The notes beneath the pieces are model-generated. The model saw only the letters and a list, made by a program, of their open reading frames with translations. It was not told the origin of the DNA and searched no databases. Shown here in pieces: positions 1-11,843 of a stretch of DNA of 21,546 nucleotides (position 1 is the first letter of the stretch; every line of letters begins with the position of its first letter). The position numbers and the translations under genes are program-made. The DNA is from Oppiella nova (taxonomy: Eukaryota; Arthropoda; Arachnida; Sarcoptiformes; Oppiidae): NCBI GenBank assembly GCA_905397405.1, contig CAJPVJ010000457.1, positions 1 through 21,546 of the forward strand. The letters run 5' to 3'.

Positions 1-901
1 GCTGTATGTGGATTATCCCGGAGATTAGCATAAGTAGCGCATTGCATATCACCCAAAGCCACCATCACTGGTGTCTTCGTCTTAATTCCTAACCAATTAA
101 ACTGAGTCTCGCCGGCAATGGATCCACATTTCTTCACAATAGGCAGCAAATGGATCGGAAAATCATGGCTTTTGAGGCTTGCAATGAAATGACAACAAAA
201 GTTACATTAATTGAATGGAAATGGTTTAGTGCTAATAAAAAAGCAATAAAAAAACACAAATTCAGAGCCAATGCTAACATGTATTCATTCCATGAGTGGC
301 CAATTGGGTCAAAATATCCCCAACTCATGGCGTTTTGAGAGCTCATTAGGGGTCGTTTGAGGTGACATAAAACGGCCACAACATAGTCCATAATAGTTGC
401 ACTGCTATTAAATTGGTTCAACAATTGGTTTGAATGTCTCTGTAACCAGAATATAGTGGCGCACCCGAAGCCACTGCTTATACACGTGTTGTACGAGTGA
501 GGAGTGGGCAGTGAGGCTATGAACTGATCGGTGCATCGGCTGTCCTGCCAGTTGTATAAATCACTTACAGATGTTTGGTTTACTTTGAATTCTTCAGTTT
601 TAGGCAAATATTCATAGTATGACTGATTGTCCCACAGAACGCATCCATGCATTTGTCCGCAAATCGATATTAGTTTGACATTTGCTCGCAATTGTGCGTC
701 AAATAGCGATAATGTCTTTTGGATACTTTCCACAATTGTTCCCACATCTTGTTGACAATAGTTTGGAAAGTTTTTCAGTTTCTCATTCATTTGAAAATTA
801 TACTTATTTTTATGAGTGGCTATTATTTTCTGGCTATTCGTATCGAGTAAACTAATTTTAACACTAGTGCTCCCAATATCAATGCCAGCAATTAATGACA
901 T
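1..901 (-). CDS. SHPK: Sedoheptulokinase, N-terminal part (two exons, continues beyond the left edge)
   Basis: FGGY-family carbohydrate kinase; the family member phosphorylates sedoheptulose to sedoheptulose 7-phosphate, feeding the non-oxidative pentose phosphate pathway in the cytosol. Exon 1 is 901..279 and exon 2 is 177..1, joined over a 101-bp intron (178-278) with GT donor and AG acceptor on the minus strand; the frame (2+1) is kept. Visible motifs: phosphate-binding AGIDIGSTSVKISLLD at residues 5-20, then GQMHGCVLWD, a WQDSRC block, SGFGCATIFWLQ, DYVVAVLC and SQNAMSWGYFD. Exon 2 continues with FPIHLLP and VALGDMQCATYA. These follow animal SHPK in order. The start ATG has A at -3. About 266 of the expected 470-480 residues are present; the C-terminal domain lies outside the window. 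The call is firm because other FGGY kinases (xylulokinase, glycerol kinase) do not share this run of blocks. Confidence 0.9.
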
Positions 902-3889
902 TTTGTGATTATTTTGTTTTGAAATTCAAACAAACATCAATTGTAATACTGTATTATATTTCAAAACAATTTCTATACTTTTTTAAGTAGTTTAACAATT
1001 AAATAATATATAAAATTTCAAAATATCATAACAAATCACGAGAATATTTTGTGGTTGAGTCCTGGTTTGGACATAAAACTCAAATATAAGGGCAACTGTT
1101 ATGGAAAGTTTGATTTAATAACTACTTGAGGACTGCTATTGACGACATATCTTCCAATAGATTGCGATTTGGTTTTCCGTCTCCTCTCGTCTATTGAAGG
1201 CTAACCACTCTTTTAACTGACATTTATTGATATTTTTCACTTATATTAATATAAACACACAAATAAAAGTTCAATTACTTATAGCGAGGGGCAACTATTT
1301 TTAATAATACAATTTATACAGTATATGAAAGTTTATATATTTCAGCCAATTATTTTACAAATTAAATGAAAAAATTTATACTTAAACTAAACATAATATT
1401 AAATTTATAATATGGTTGTCATTAATGAATAATTTATGTACTGTATCTCTGCCAATTAATTAAACTTATATTACTTAATAATTATTCATTATACTCTGTA
1501 TATAATAGCAGTTTTATAATTTTACTAAATGTATTTAAATATAAATATTACTTTCAAGATTGTTTAATTTCAAAATTTTATACAATTGATAGCAAAAATA
1601 ATTTAATGTTTATATTATGTAATGCCAGATATTGAGACACTATTTTATAGTAAAGAAAATTATATATTTTATTCACAAAATTTAATTTTAGCAACCATTT
1701 GACACCCTTATCAATAAAGCGTAACCTTTCAGAAATTACAGAATTTTGTTTAGTTAATATTTTTGATTAAGTTATAAAATACGATTTAATTATTAAATTC
1801 ATTTTAAGATAATTTGTAAAATATTTAAAATGATTTTAAATTATGAATTTGAATACGAGTATTTGCTTATGAAATATATTTTAACCGCTGGTAAGTCTAA
1901 GAATATTATACCAAATTATATAAATAACTGTCACATTATTTTTATAACTTATACAAATATTTTGCTTAATAGTTAAATGTTTTGATTAAGTGATTGAAAC
2001 CATCACATGCTTTACATTTAGTATACATTTATCAAAAAGACGTCAATTAAATAAAAAATATATTAAAAATCAAATCTTAAGATAAGCTCTTATGTCATAC
2101 TAATGTCAATGATATGAAAAGCTCATTTAACAAGGATAGGGTTAGCCATCGGAAGTACTCATAATTTTTCTTTCAAATGATACCTACTTTTGTAATTAAT
2201 GACAATAACATGGAAAATTTAAAATAAATTTACTTTATTATCAAACTTAATTTGATATGAACATTATTTTAAGATACAGACTTGTTGTGAGAAAAATACT
2301 AATACCATACACTTGGCACACTTTTTATGTTTATCAACTCTTTGCCTATTTTACAGATTGTTTTTTCTTTTAAAATAAACAGCTTTTATATTAAAACAAA
2401 TTGAGAAATCAAAGTTTCATCGTATGTATTGTGAGTCATATCTTCCTAACCATAACTACAAGAATTGATTCAATGCTTCAGTTAATTTACTACTCAGAGA
2501 AAAAATTAGGGATTTTAAGGCCAGTGTTTTAATGAATGGGATTTTATATTTTATAAGTTTAGTGTAAATTATTTTTAAAAAGCAATCAATTCAATGATAG
2601 CGTTATCACCAGAATAAACTGAATGCTTATCTGAAAATATAGTTTCCGTTTAGTGTTTGTCATAACATTTGGACTTTTGTTTTGAAACTTTAAAATTATC
2701 TATTTATTGTTTTGTCAATTTTATAAAGAAAATTATTATTCAAATTTTGTTTTCACTACTTCCGATATCTTAATCATTTTTACAATATTATATGAAAAAC
2801 ACTTTTGTTTTATGATCCAATTAAGCATAACAAATCAGATTAAAATATATCTGGTACTTTATAATATGGTATCAATATTATACAAATATCGCAATTAATT
2901 TTTAAAATACGGATACTATCATATAAGTTAGTTACTAATATACCGTACTTACATTGTTTTAATGCTTTTTCTTTTGCATTTTAATGTAAATTTAAATTTG
3001 CGTTTATTCGTAACTTACTTAATTATATATTTGATGATTATTACTTACAATTAAGATTTATCATCATTTCTAATAATTATATTAAGTTAATTTTTTGGTT
3101 TTATTAAATTTGAGACATTTTATTTGATATATTTTAATACTAAAAATAAAAATAATTCATATTAAATCAATTAAATAAAAATTTAAGTCAACATTTACGA
3201 ATTAAATATTTATACAAATGATATTAATAGTTATAAGTTAGATTTTAACTTTTTGTCATTTATTAAACTAAATAAAATACAAAGCTTACATTACTATCCT
3301 TCAAATACAAGAGTATCTGCGTTTAATAATATAAACAGTATATTTAATAAAATTGATTATACTAACGGCACTAAAAATAATTAAATGGGATAATTGATTC
3401 ATAAATTAAGCCTTTGAAAAACTAACAATATTGAAAAAATACTATAATATTGTACAAATATATTTTAATAAACTATGGTAGAATGTAATTCTTTATTGAT
3501 AGTTTATCTAAATTTTTTCTGTAAAGAGTATAGTTAATCATTGAATTACGGTATGACATGTAAAAGTAATGATATTTTATATTTAATTTAATTGCAATAA
3601 ATTTTAATAGTACTAGTATAGCATTAACTAATAGTAAGATATTTGGAAAATTTTTGTTCATTAAACTCTATCATTAATTAATGTTTGTATACATTATACT
3701 CTATACAATACGGCATACAGTATAATATTTGTAGTTTTTCTTAGCATTTTATCAATTATTTTAAAATTAAATATTATTTTATCTAATTGTTCATGATATA
3801 TTGCATTAAGTCGTTTATGAATTATATAAGTTTCAATACAACCATATACAGTACAGATGCCATTTTAAACATATCAAACCATTCATATC

Positions 3890-3929
3890 AGTGTTTCCAA
3901 TTCAGCCCTCATTCTTACTTAACTGCAAT
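3890..3929 (+). repeat. 40-bp direct repeat, copy 1
   Basis: This stretch, starting AGTGTTTCCAATTCAGCCCT and ending TTAACTGCAAT, recurs without a mismatch about 1 kb downstream (4887-4926). It is less A+T-rich than its surroundings. The bases just outside differ between copies, apart from a weak resemblance on the left (TTTTAA...ATATCA). It encodes nothing recognisable. Confidence 0.85.
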
Positions 3930-4886
3930 GGCTTTGTAGACAATTTGTAATTTATTTATTTTGTAGTTATATTTTGTTCCGAAATACTATATGATTCATA
4001 ATTATTTTGGAGAATCACTATTGAAATAACTGTTAATTTATTAGTTAGTGAATTTCTAATACAAATCCTAGTCATCATCAATGTTAATTTATTGAAAGTT
4101 GCATTGCTAGATACATGATAGTTTCAATATCATAGACTGGTTGGCCCTAACGGACTAATTTTCATATTAATTCACAGAAAGTTTATAAGAAATTGATGTT
4201 AATTTAATAAAATTGTTATTGTTTTATAATTACATAATATAAATTAATAGTGACATAATCTTAATTATTTTTTAAAAATTATATTATAAAATATATTTAT
4301 ATTTAAGAATTTTTTATTTCAATTCACTGCTAAATGTTCAACAGATTTAGAGATATTTTTTGCAATTGTGAATTAATGAGAATAAAAGTATACAGTAAGT
4401 AATGTAGTTATAAATTAAATTTACATGTATTTATCCTTATAAATAACTTATTTCTTATACATCCTAAATCTTATTGTTCTTATGTTAACAGATATACAGT
4501 ATTTAAATTAATTAATTGTGATGCCAAGTAGTCCATAATAGTAAAAACTTATAATTATATGTAAATAACAAATCTTGGTCGGAAATACAATATTATATGA
4601 GATTATGGTGTTTTTAGTAAATAGTTTCATAAATATGGTCCAAACTTTTATCTTTATCTCGATTTTATTGTTCAAATGAAAAGAAAATAAGTGAATGAAA
4701 AATATGAGCAATAAGTGCGTGAATGAGGTTCGGATTGATCCGGTTTTCATGTACCAGAGATTGATAATAACAAGCGATTGATTCAGTGATCAGAAGTGAA
4801 AAATATGTAATTATCTCTACATTTGCGTTCAGTTTTAAGCAAATATCATACGATAATGACTGCAATACTGAATATCACTGTTTCTG

Positions 4887-4926
4887 AGTGTTTCCAATTC
4901 AGCCCTCATTCTTACTTAACTGCAAT
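4887..4926 (+). repeat. 40-bp direct repeat, copy 2
   Basis: Exact match, same orientation, to 3890-3929, at an offset of 997 bp. It lies about 525 bp upstream of the NOS start codon. It may be a dispersed repeat fragment or a duplicated regulatory block; the sequence alone does not decide. Confidence 0.85.
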
Positions 4927-5328
4927 ACACTCTGCGTTTAATACACATTCAGTTTCAGTGATAAACAGTTATCTCTCGCTTAAGTCAATTGCTTCCATAA
5001 AATAACACAGAATATGACGAAAACCTTGAATTGTTTTTACAAATAAAGGATGTCTTCACACATTATTTTACTCCAAAAGCTGTGAATATCTCTAGAAATG
5101 CTGTTTTCGGAACTCCTTATCAGCGGTTAATTATAGGAAAAAAATTTCCCAAATGAAGATAATTGAACCCAAAGTCTTGTTCTCCAGAAGTGATGATGAC
5201 TTCAAAAACCATTTTCCCTTCGCGTCGATTGGTTATTGAATATGTATTTCATTATCTCTCTGATATCGCATCAATTTCTGATGGTTGAGAGCCAAAGAGG
5301 CGGTATTCACACCACATCTCTAATGTTG

Positions 5329-5335
5329 TATAAAT
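5329..5335 (+). promoter_or_regulatory. Candidate TATA box for NOS
   Basis: TATAAAT lies about 120 bp upstream of the NOS ATG (5452), with a CAATTA-type initiator-like sequence about 25-30 bp further on. The spacing suits a short 5' UTR. In A+T-rich DNA such a match is common by chance, so this is only a candidate. Confidence 0.3.
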
Positions 5336-5451
5336 TGAGATGATTTTTCCATTAGGAGTTCAATTAATTTGTATTCAACAAGTTTGTAAAAGTTACCAAT
5401 TTTTTACCATTACATTGTTATACTGTTAACAAAGTCTAAGTCTCCGTCATC

Positions 5452-8400
5452 ATGAGACTAGAGCCTCAAACTCTCTCTTCTTTGTCCACAGATGAAGAGC
5501 TCGACTTAAAACCCGTTGCCTCCGGCATATCGGTCGCCACCGCTTCGAGTAGTGGCTTACGTGCGGGTCATTCAAAGACGATCCCCGGTAACCTCGTCTT
5601 AAATGGTGGTCACAATCAGAAAAATGGCGGTTCATGCCCGGCCTCCCCGGGTGGTCAATACCTACGCCACGGACCCGTTAAATTGCCCGTTAAAGTCACT
5701 AATATTACGACCGCTCATCAAGTCTCTGACACTTTATATCAGTCTTCAAAGGTATTGTTTGTTTTAATTATTTAATTTTTTGTCATTTTTACAAAAATAT
5801 AAACTAATTGAATGTATATTATTAGGCGATATCGTGTAGCAATCACGCCTGTATGGGCTCTATTATGTCTCAACCCATGCCCTCTAATACTTCGAGAAAT
5901 AAAGAGGATATACTGGACCAGGCCGTCGAGTTCTTGGAACAGTACTTCATCCACCTCAAAAAGTAATTATAATACTTTCATAATTTTATTATATAAAGGG
6001 TCATTCACAAAGTCCGTACGCAAAAAAAACTTTAAAAAATAAACCCTTCCCAACACGTATCTACTTTTTGAATGATGTCTAATTTTAAATAATCTAGATC
6101 ATGAGTACTTTTAATATATAATTATATATACACACACATACATAAAAGTACAGTATTACTTATCTTATCAAATGATATAAAAACTTTAAACTGTATAAAC
6201 AAAACTTATTATTAAAATGACACATTTGATTGACTCTTACTCTATTGTCCCCGAAGACCAAGTTCATCGGAATTGGCGCAAAGGTTGGCCGAAATAGCGA
6301 CAGAGATAGAGCGCACCGGCACTTACCACATGAGTACTGAAGAACTGCATTTCGGCGCAAAGACTGCGTGGCGTAATGCAGCAAGGTGCATTGGACGCAT
6401 TCAGTGGAACAAACTGGAGCTACAGGATGCCAGACATGTCCGCACCACTCAAGAGATGTTTGCCGCTCTCTGTCAACACATCTCTTTCGCTACAAATGAA
6501 GGAAATTTGAAGTAAAATTTTTTTAATAGTAAAGTAAAGTCTCGAAATATCTAATGAAAACTTGTGTTCAGATCATTCATAACTGTATTTCCACAACGAA
6601 TTCCCGGGAGAGATGACTACAGGGTGTGGAACAGTCAGCTCATCAGTTATGCCGGTATTTATTGCTATTATTATTGAGATTATCATTGAATACTAAATCA
6701 TATCGTTTTATATACACCAAAGGCTATCAACAAGCGGATGGGTCTGTGATCGGAGATCCCGGGCGAGTGGAGTTCACACGAGTAAGTAATCAGTGATTTA
6801 TATTTGCATTATTACTAGGTTTTCAATTTTATCGCTATTTTCACAGATGTGTCAGCGACTCGGATGGAAAGGCAAAAATGGAAGGTTCGATGTGTTGCCG
6901 ATCGTTGTCTCAGCCCCGGAAGAAGGGGTCAAATACTACGAGATTCCGGACGATATCATACTGCGAGTGAAGTTACATCACCCGCACTATCAGTGGTTTG
7001 AAGGGCTGGGGCTCGAGTGGTACGCTTTGCCCGCCGTCGCGGAAATGATGTAATTTATATAATTTACTATAAATTATGGATAGTTTTAAACTAATTGTCA
7101 GTTTAGGTGCCAAATACAGTATTCATACATTCATTTAAAAATCTATTTCCATAATTTAATATCTAATTTGGATCTCAAATATGTGTCTAAAATGACTGAA
7201 TTATAGTTATCTGGATAGTGACCGCCAAAACTCTGCTATTCATTCATAATCTCAGTATTCATTTCATTCATATTCATAATTATTAGGTTTGATTGCGGAG
7301 GTCTTCAGTTCACTGGATGTCCGTTCAATGGCTGGTATATGGGAACAGAGATCGGGGCCCGAGATTTCTGTGACCCCCAGCGCTATAACATAACAGAGGT
7401 TTGAAATATGAAGATTTTAATTTAAAGTTTTACTAAATGCTATTTAATTGAATTCAGAAAATCGCAAAAATGATGGAATTAGACGTCTCTAACGCCTCGA
7501 CTCTATGGAAGGATAAGGCAATGCTTGAGATGAATGTTGCCGTCCTTTATAGCTATCAAAAGGCAGGGGTGACTATCGTCGACCACCACTCGGCTTCCGA
7601 GTCCTTCATTAAACACATGCAAACAGAGTACAAACAAAGAGGTGGATGTCCTGCAGATTGGGTATGGATTGTGCCGCCAATTAGTGGTAGTCTTACGCCT
7701 GTCTTCCACCAAGAAATGCTTAATTACAATCTGAGACCGAGCTTTGAATATCAGGTAATTTATTGATAATTTAATTTATTTGGAAAACTTTATTAACATT
7801 TAAACTTTTTATTTATAGGATAAGGCGTGGAGGACTCATAAATGGATGACATCTTCAATAAAACTAAAATACAGCTTAACTTCTGTAGCGAAGTAATACA
7901 TAAGAATAATATTCATTTCTAAGAATTTAAATAATTAATTAATTTTATATTAATAAAAGGGCGGCCCTTTGGACAGTTAGGTTGATGAGTGGAATTCTAT
8001 CCAAAAGAATCAGAGCTACGATTCTTTACGCCACAGAAACGGGAAAATCTGAGAGTTTTGCTCAAAAATTGGGAAAACTGATGAAAATGTCATTTTCCGT
8101 GCAAATAGTTTGTATGGAAAACTATAACTTTGAAAATCTGTTCAATGAATCTCTGGTACTGTTTGTTGTGAGCACTTTTGGCAATGGAGAGGCACCTGAT
8201 AATGGAAAGGTATTTCACCAGGATATAAAATATTCTTTATTATAATACTAAAACTATAAAATAATTTAGGAATTCTGGAGAAATGTGAGCAAGGCTAATC
8301 AAATCCAACAAAACAATGCCATGAAAGAAGTGAAATACGGTGTGTTTGCATTGGGGTCCACACAATACCCGTCATTCTGTGCTTTCGGCAAAAAGATCGA

Positions 8401-10131
8401 TAAATTGCTTCAGAGTTGCGGCGCTACACAAGTGCTGCCCATAGGACTGGGCGATGATCTTCGGGGTCAGGAGCAGACATTCAACACATGGGGTCACGAG
8501 TGCTACACCTCTTCGTGCGAGAAGTTCGACATCAATGTTAATAACGAGATATCGATCACCAGTTTCGATGAGAAAGCATACGATCACCAAAAGGTGAGAG
8601 TGACTGAAGTGTTCGCGGAGACCAGTGAACACCAAATACATAATGAATTGGCGAGACTTCATCGCAAGAAAATCATTTCGTGTAAAATTATAACACGAGT
8701 TAGGCTTCAGTCCAAACAGTCTGAGCGACAGACAAATCTGGTCCGACTCTCACCTTCTAATCACGTGTCAAAGAATCTCTTCAATTACGAACCGGGAGAC
8801 CATTTGGCTGTATTCCCATCCAATCCTAAAGAGACAGTCAACGCACTGTTGGGTCACCTGACCAGAAGTGGCTATAGTGACCCGGACTCTCCCATCCAAT
8901 TGCAGCGACTGATCGATGGCAAATGGGAGGCCGACTCACGACTACCCACCTGTTCGTTAAGAGTTGCGTTCACAAGATATCTCGATATCAGTTCCCCTCC
9001 CAGTCAACGATTCCTCAATTACTTGACAGATATGGCTAATGATAATTGGGATTCGTTTAGAATCGGAAAATTGGCCAAGGTATTTCATAGCTATTTATTT
9101 ATAATTTACAATTAAGATATACTAAAATTGCATGTCTTATAGGATATCGACGACTACGAGAAATGGATTCTCTATAACAGCCCTAATATGGCTGATGTAC
9201 TCAATGAGTTCCCGTCCGTTCACGTGGACCCAGAATTCCTGTTATCGGAATTACCTTTAGTACAGCCCCGGTATTACTCCATAAGTAGCTCACAGAAAGT
9301 GACACCAGACGAAGTACACCTCACTATGGATTTGGTTTCCTATCATATCCACGGTCTGTATTCGTAATATTCTTGTGCTAAACAATTGTAATTAATATTG
9401 AAATCCATGTGCAGATGGAATGGGACCAAAACGGTTGGGCATTTGCAGCAGTTTTATCGACAGCTTCCCGGAGACAGACATTCCCTGTTACTTAAGAAGC
9501 GCACCGGCGTTCAGATTACCCGATAATAAGAAACTACCGGTTATTATGATAGGCGCCGGCAGTGGTATCGCCCCCTTCAGAAGCTTTTGGCTCCAAAGAC
9601 AGGCAGACCTACAAAATGGAGAGGATTGCGGCAAACTATTCCTGTTCTTCGGGTGCCGTAGCTCTCAATACGACAACATCTATGGCTCAGACTTAACACA
9701 ACTGACGAGGAAGGGTGTGCTCCACGAGCTCTTCTATGCCTTCTCTCAAGAAAAGGGACAGAAAAAGGTATTTCACTGAAGAATATTCCTCATATATATT
9801 ATTTGCATATAATATTCTCAATGTTATTCAATAAGAAATGTTCATTAAAATCAAAACTAACACTAGTTTTGTTATAATTATGCTTAACTAGCGCTACATT
9901 CAGGACCAGGTATTCAAACAGAGAGCACTGCTGTATTGGCTGATCGCCAACGAAAGGGCGCACATCTATGTGTGCGGACACTCACTGATGGCCGACGGCG
10001 TCAAGAAGTCATTCAATAAAGTGTTTGAAAGTGAGGGCAAAATGAATGAGAGCTCAGCGCAAGAATTCTTGGCTCAACTCATCGATGAGGGCCGATATCA
10101 TGAGGACGTGTTCGGCCTTTTGCACCGATGA
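5452..10131 (+). CDS. NOS: Nitric oxide synthase, complete, 14 exons
   Basis: Converts L-arginine to NO and citrulline using NADPH and O2. Exons: 5452-5751, 5826-5962, 6257-6511, 6572-6654, 6723-6781, 6847-7049, 7287-7398, 7458-7754, 7819-7892, 7960-8209, 8270-9079, 9143-9353, 9415-9767, 9904-10131; all phases agree, giving 1,123 residues. Oxygenase domain: zinc-site CSNHAC, heme-Cys [13 protein letters not shown], arginine-site Glu in [14 protein letters not shown], pterin WVWIVPP. A basic-hydrophobic calmodulin-binding helix spans exons 9-10. Reductase: [15 protein letters not shown] and [23 protein letters not shown] and [24 protein letters not shown] and HIYVCG, ending [11 protein letters not shown]. 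The ATG has an in-frame TAA at 5437-5439. Odd: the FMN autoinhibitory insert and the C-terminal tail are both missing (see findings). The length is close to mammalian iNOS (about 1,150) and shorter than nNOS. The exon 3 acceptor could instead be 6263. Confidence 0.96.
7819..8011 (+). other. NOS: NOS calmodulin-binding segment, split by a 67-bp intron
   Basis: Between the oxygenase and FMN domains the spliced product reads [20 protein letters not shown] then [14 protein letters not shown] before the FMN start [12 protein letters not shown]. It is basic, with regularly spaced bulky hydrophobics, and sits where animal NOS enzymes bind calmodulin. The intron (7893-7959) cuts the helix at the Lys codon (AA + G). 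Calmodulin binding here passes electrons from FMN to heme. Assignment is by position and composition. Confidence 0.7.
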
Positions 10132-10315
10132 GTGCACTTAATGTCAACTCTTTTTTTTAAATCTATTTCTCTATTTATATGATTCTTATGATTTTGTTTT
10201 ATAGTACTCTATCGCATGAAACTAGTTCAATGTGATTTTTAAACAAAATATAATATTTTTTGAAATTTGAAAAGTTTTGTAATTCATTTAATCTCAGTAC
10301 TCGAGTATAAGATCT

Positions 10316-10321
10316 AATAAA
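10316..10321 (+). terminator. Candidate poly(A) signal of NOS
   Basis: AATAAA 185 bp after the NOS stop codon, in a T-rich 3' region with several ATTTA pentamers. It lies just upstream of the tandem duplication at 10344. It is the first AATAAA after the stop. Confidence 0.45.
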
Positions 10322-10343
10322 TATCATTAAATCATCACTAAGT

Positions 10344-10598
10344 CTAAAGAGTTATTTTGTATATTTAATCAAAAAATAATACTTTTGTATTTGTAATGAT
10401 ATGACGCGAGGTTTTAACATTTTTATACTATATTACAATAACCTTCAAACGTAGACTTTTTATTGAATATACTAAAGAGTTATTTTGTATATTTAATCAA
10501 AAAATAATACTTTTGTATTTGTAATGATATGACGCGAGGTTTTAACATTTTTATACTATATTACAATAACCTTCAAACGTAGACTTTTTATTGAATAT
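10344..10598 (+). repeat. Tandem duplication, two 127-bp identical copies, period 128 bp
   Basis: Copy 1 is 10344-10470 and copy 2 is 10472-10598; both start CTAAAGAGTT and end TTGAATAT. I see no mismatch between copies; base 10471 (A) differs from 10599 (T), which bounds the repeat. Identity at this level in noncoding DNA means a very recent duplication or an assembly duplication. It lies about 210 bp after the NOS stop, so it could fall in or just beyond the 3' UTR. Confidence 0.9.
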
Positions 10599-11843
10599 TA
10601 TTAATGAATAATTAATTATATTTTTCTATCAATAATGAATCCTAAAAACCTAAATACTGTATTATTACTTAAAAGTTCATATTAGTTTAAAAATAAATTT
10701 TATCGCAAATTGTTTTATTATTTTTTAGCTGAGAGATAAATAATCTAATTTTTAGTGCAATACTATTCTGATAATGCATTGCATTTCACCCATACAGTAT
10801 ACAAAATTATGTAATTTGTTCCACTTATTACCATATATATTACTGTATACTTAAAAACAACAGTAGCAATGTCTATACGGTATTCATTTGTATACTACAA
10901 AATTATATAAACATTTTGATTAAATCAATACTTTTTAAAAACACATTCATAAGTGTGAATATAGATAGTTGTGAATATAATACTAACCTAATGTACAGTA
11001 TATTAATAATGATTTTTCATATAAGATTCTTAACTATAATGACTGCGAGTCAATGAATCACTGAATCATTAAGTCAGTGCTATACTGTACTGTACTATAG
11101 ATTATAACATATTAATTAGTCGCAAATGAAACGTACTCTCAAGTGTTGATTCACCGCTACTGTAATCATAATCATTACAAATAGTAATTGAAATGCATTT
11201 ATAATGCTATTAATTGATAAATATTAAAACACGAACTAAAAGTAATTACCGTACATTAAATATATGATACAATATATTTAAAAGCTTAAAAGCACACCAT
11301 AAATTTTTCTTTTTACTTAAATCTCAAATAAGTAGTTAATTTTACTCCCTATGTAAACTATTGTTCTCAAAACTTTACTACCCGGTTTTCTTTTTCTAAA
11401 ACGTTTATACTACTAGTGTTGCACAATCACTAATCCATTGTTCAGTTGTGTCCGCATTTATGCCTCCGATCGCCGAATATATAAAATTAGTTTCTCTTTA
11501 TAAAAGGGGTTTTAAAATGTATTGAACGGAGAATTTTATTAAAAGTACTCAATTAGTGTATATATAAACTGTTGCCGATTTCTTATGAAACAATTTTTCT
11601 GTAGTGAACACTAAACTTATATAAACGTATCGTTTGTTATGTTTGTGTTATTATATAATGTTATAAGGACTGCACTATTAAGTGACATATAATTGAAAAT
11701 TGAAAATACAGTTCCCGTTGAAAATACTCAATAATGACAGCGTGTTTGTTGTAGTAATTGTCGGATCAAAACTCATAATAATAGTAAATACACTTAAATT
11801 TTAATAATCGTATTAAACAAACAGACTTTTAATCCGAGGGCCG

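Larger units (their letters stand above)
902..5451. other. A+T-rich region between the divergent SHPK and NOS genes
   Basis: This 4.5 kb holds no reading frame with protein-like content. The short open frames are AT-codon runs without motifs. It must contain the upstream regions of SHPK (minus) and NOS (plus), and could contain untranslated first exons of either. Visible structure: a 40-bp element present twice (3890-3929 and 4887-4926), many TACAGTA/TACTGTA heptamers, and a less A+T-rich patch near 1090-1215 of unknown nature. A second less A+T-rich patch, about 5030-5340, leads into the NOS promoter. No tRNA, rRNA or recognisable transposon ends were seen. Confidence 0.6.
10132..11843. other. 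A+T-rich spacer downstream of NOS
   Basis: It contains the probable NOS 3' UTR, the 128-bp tandem duplication (10344-10598) and several TACAGTA/TACTGTA heptamers. No reading frame of interest, RNA gene or transposon end was seen. Its very high A+T content ends near 11.83 kb. Confidence 0.6.

Noticed and set aside
2707-4865. Short open frames in the left spacer (2707-2898, 3473-3661, 4508-4865 and others)
   Set aside because: They are made of AT-type codons (Ile, Leu, Phe, Tyr, Asn, Lys), have no motif, and are of the length expected by chance.
5136-5150. NF-kappaB-like inverted sequence GGAAA...TTTCCC upstream of NOS
   Set aside because: The centre has too many A bases to fit the kappaB consensus, and such A/T-rich symmetry is common here.
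10129-10131. Premature stop as a cause of the short NOS C-terminus
   Set aside because: The sequence after the stop does not continue with tail-like codons in the same or other frames, and a poly(A) signal follows, so the short end looks native, not a truncation.
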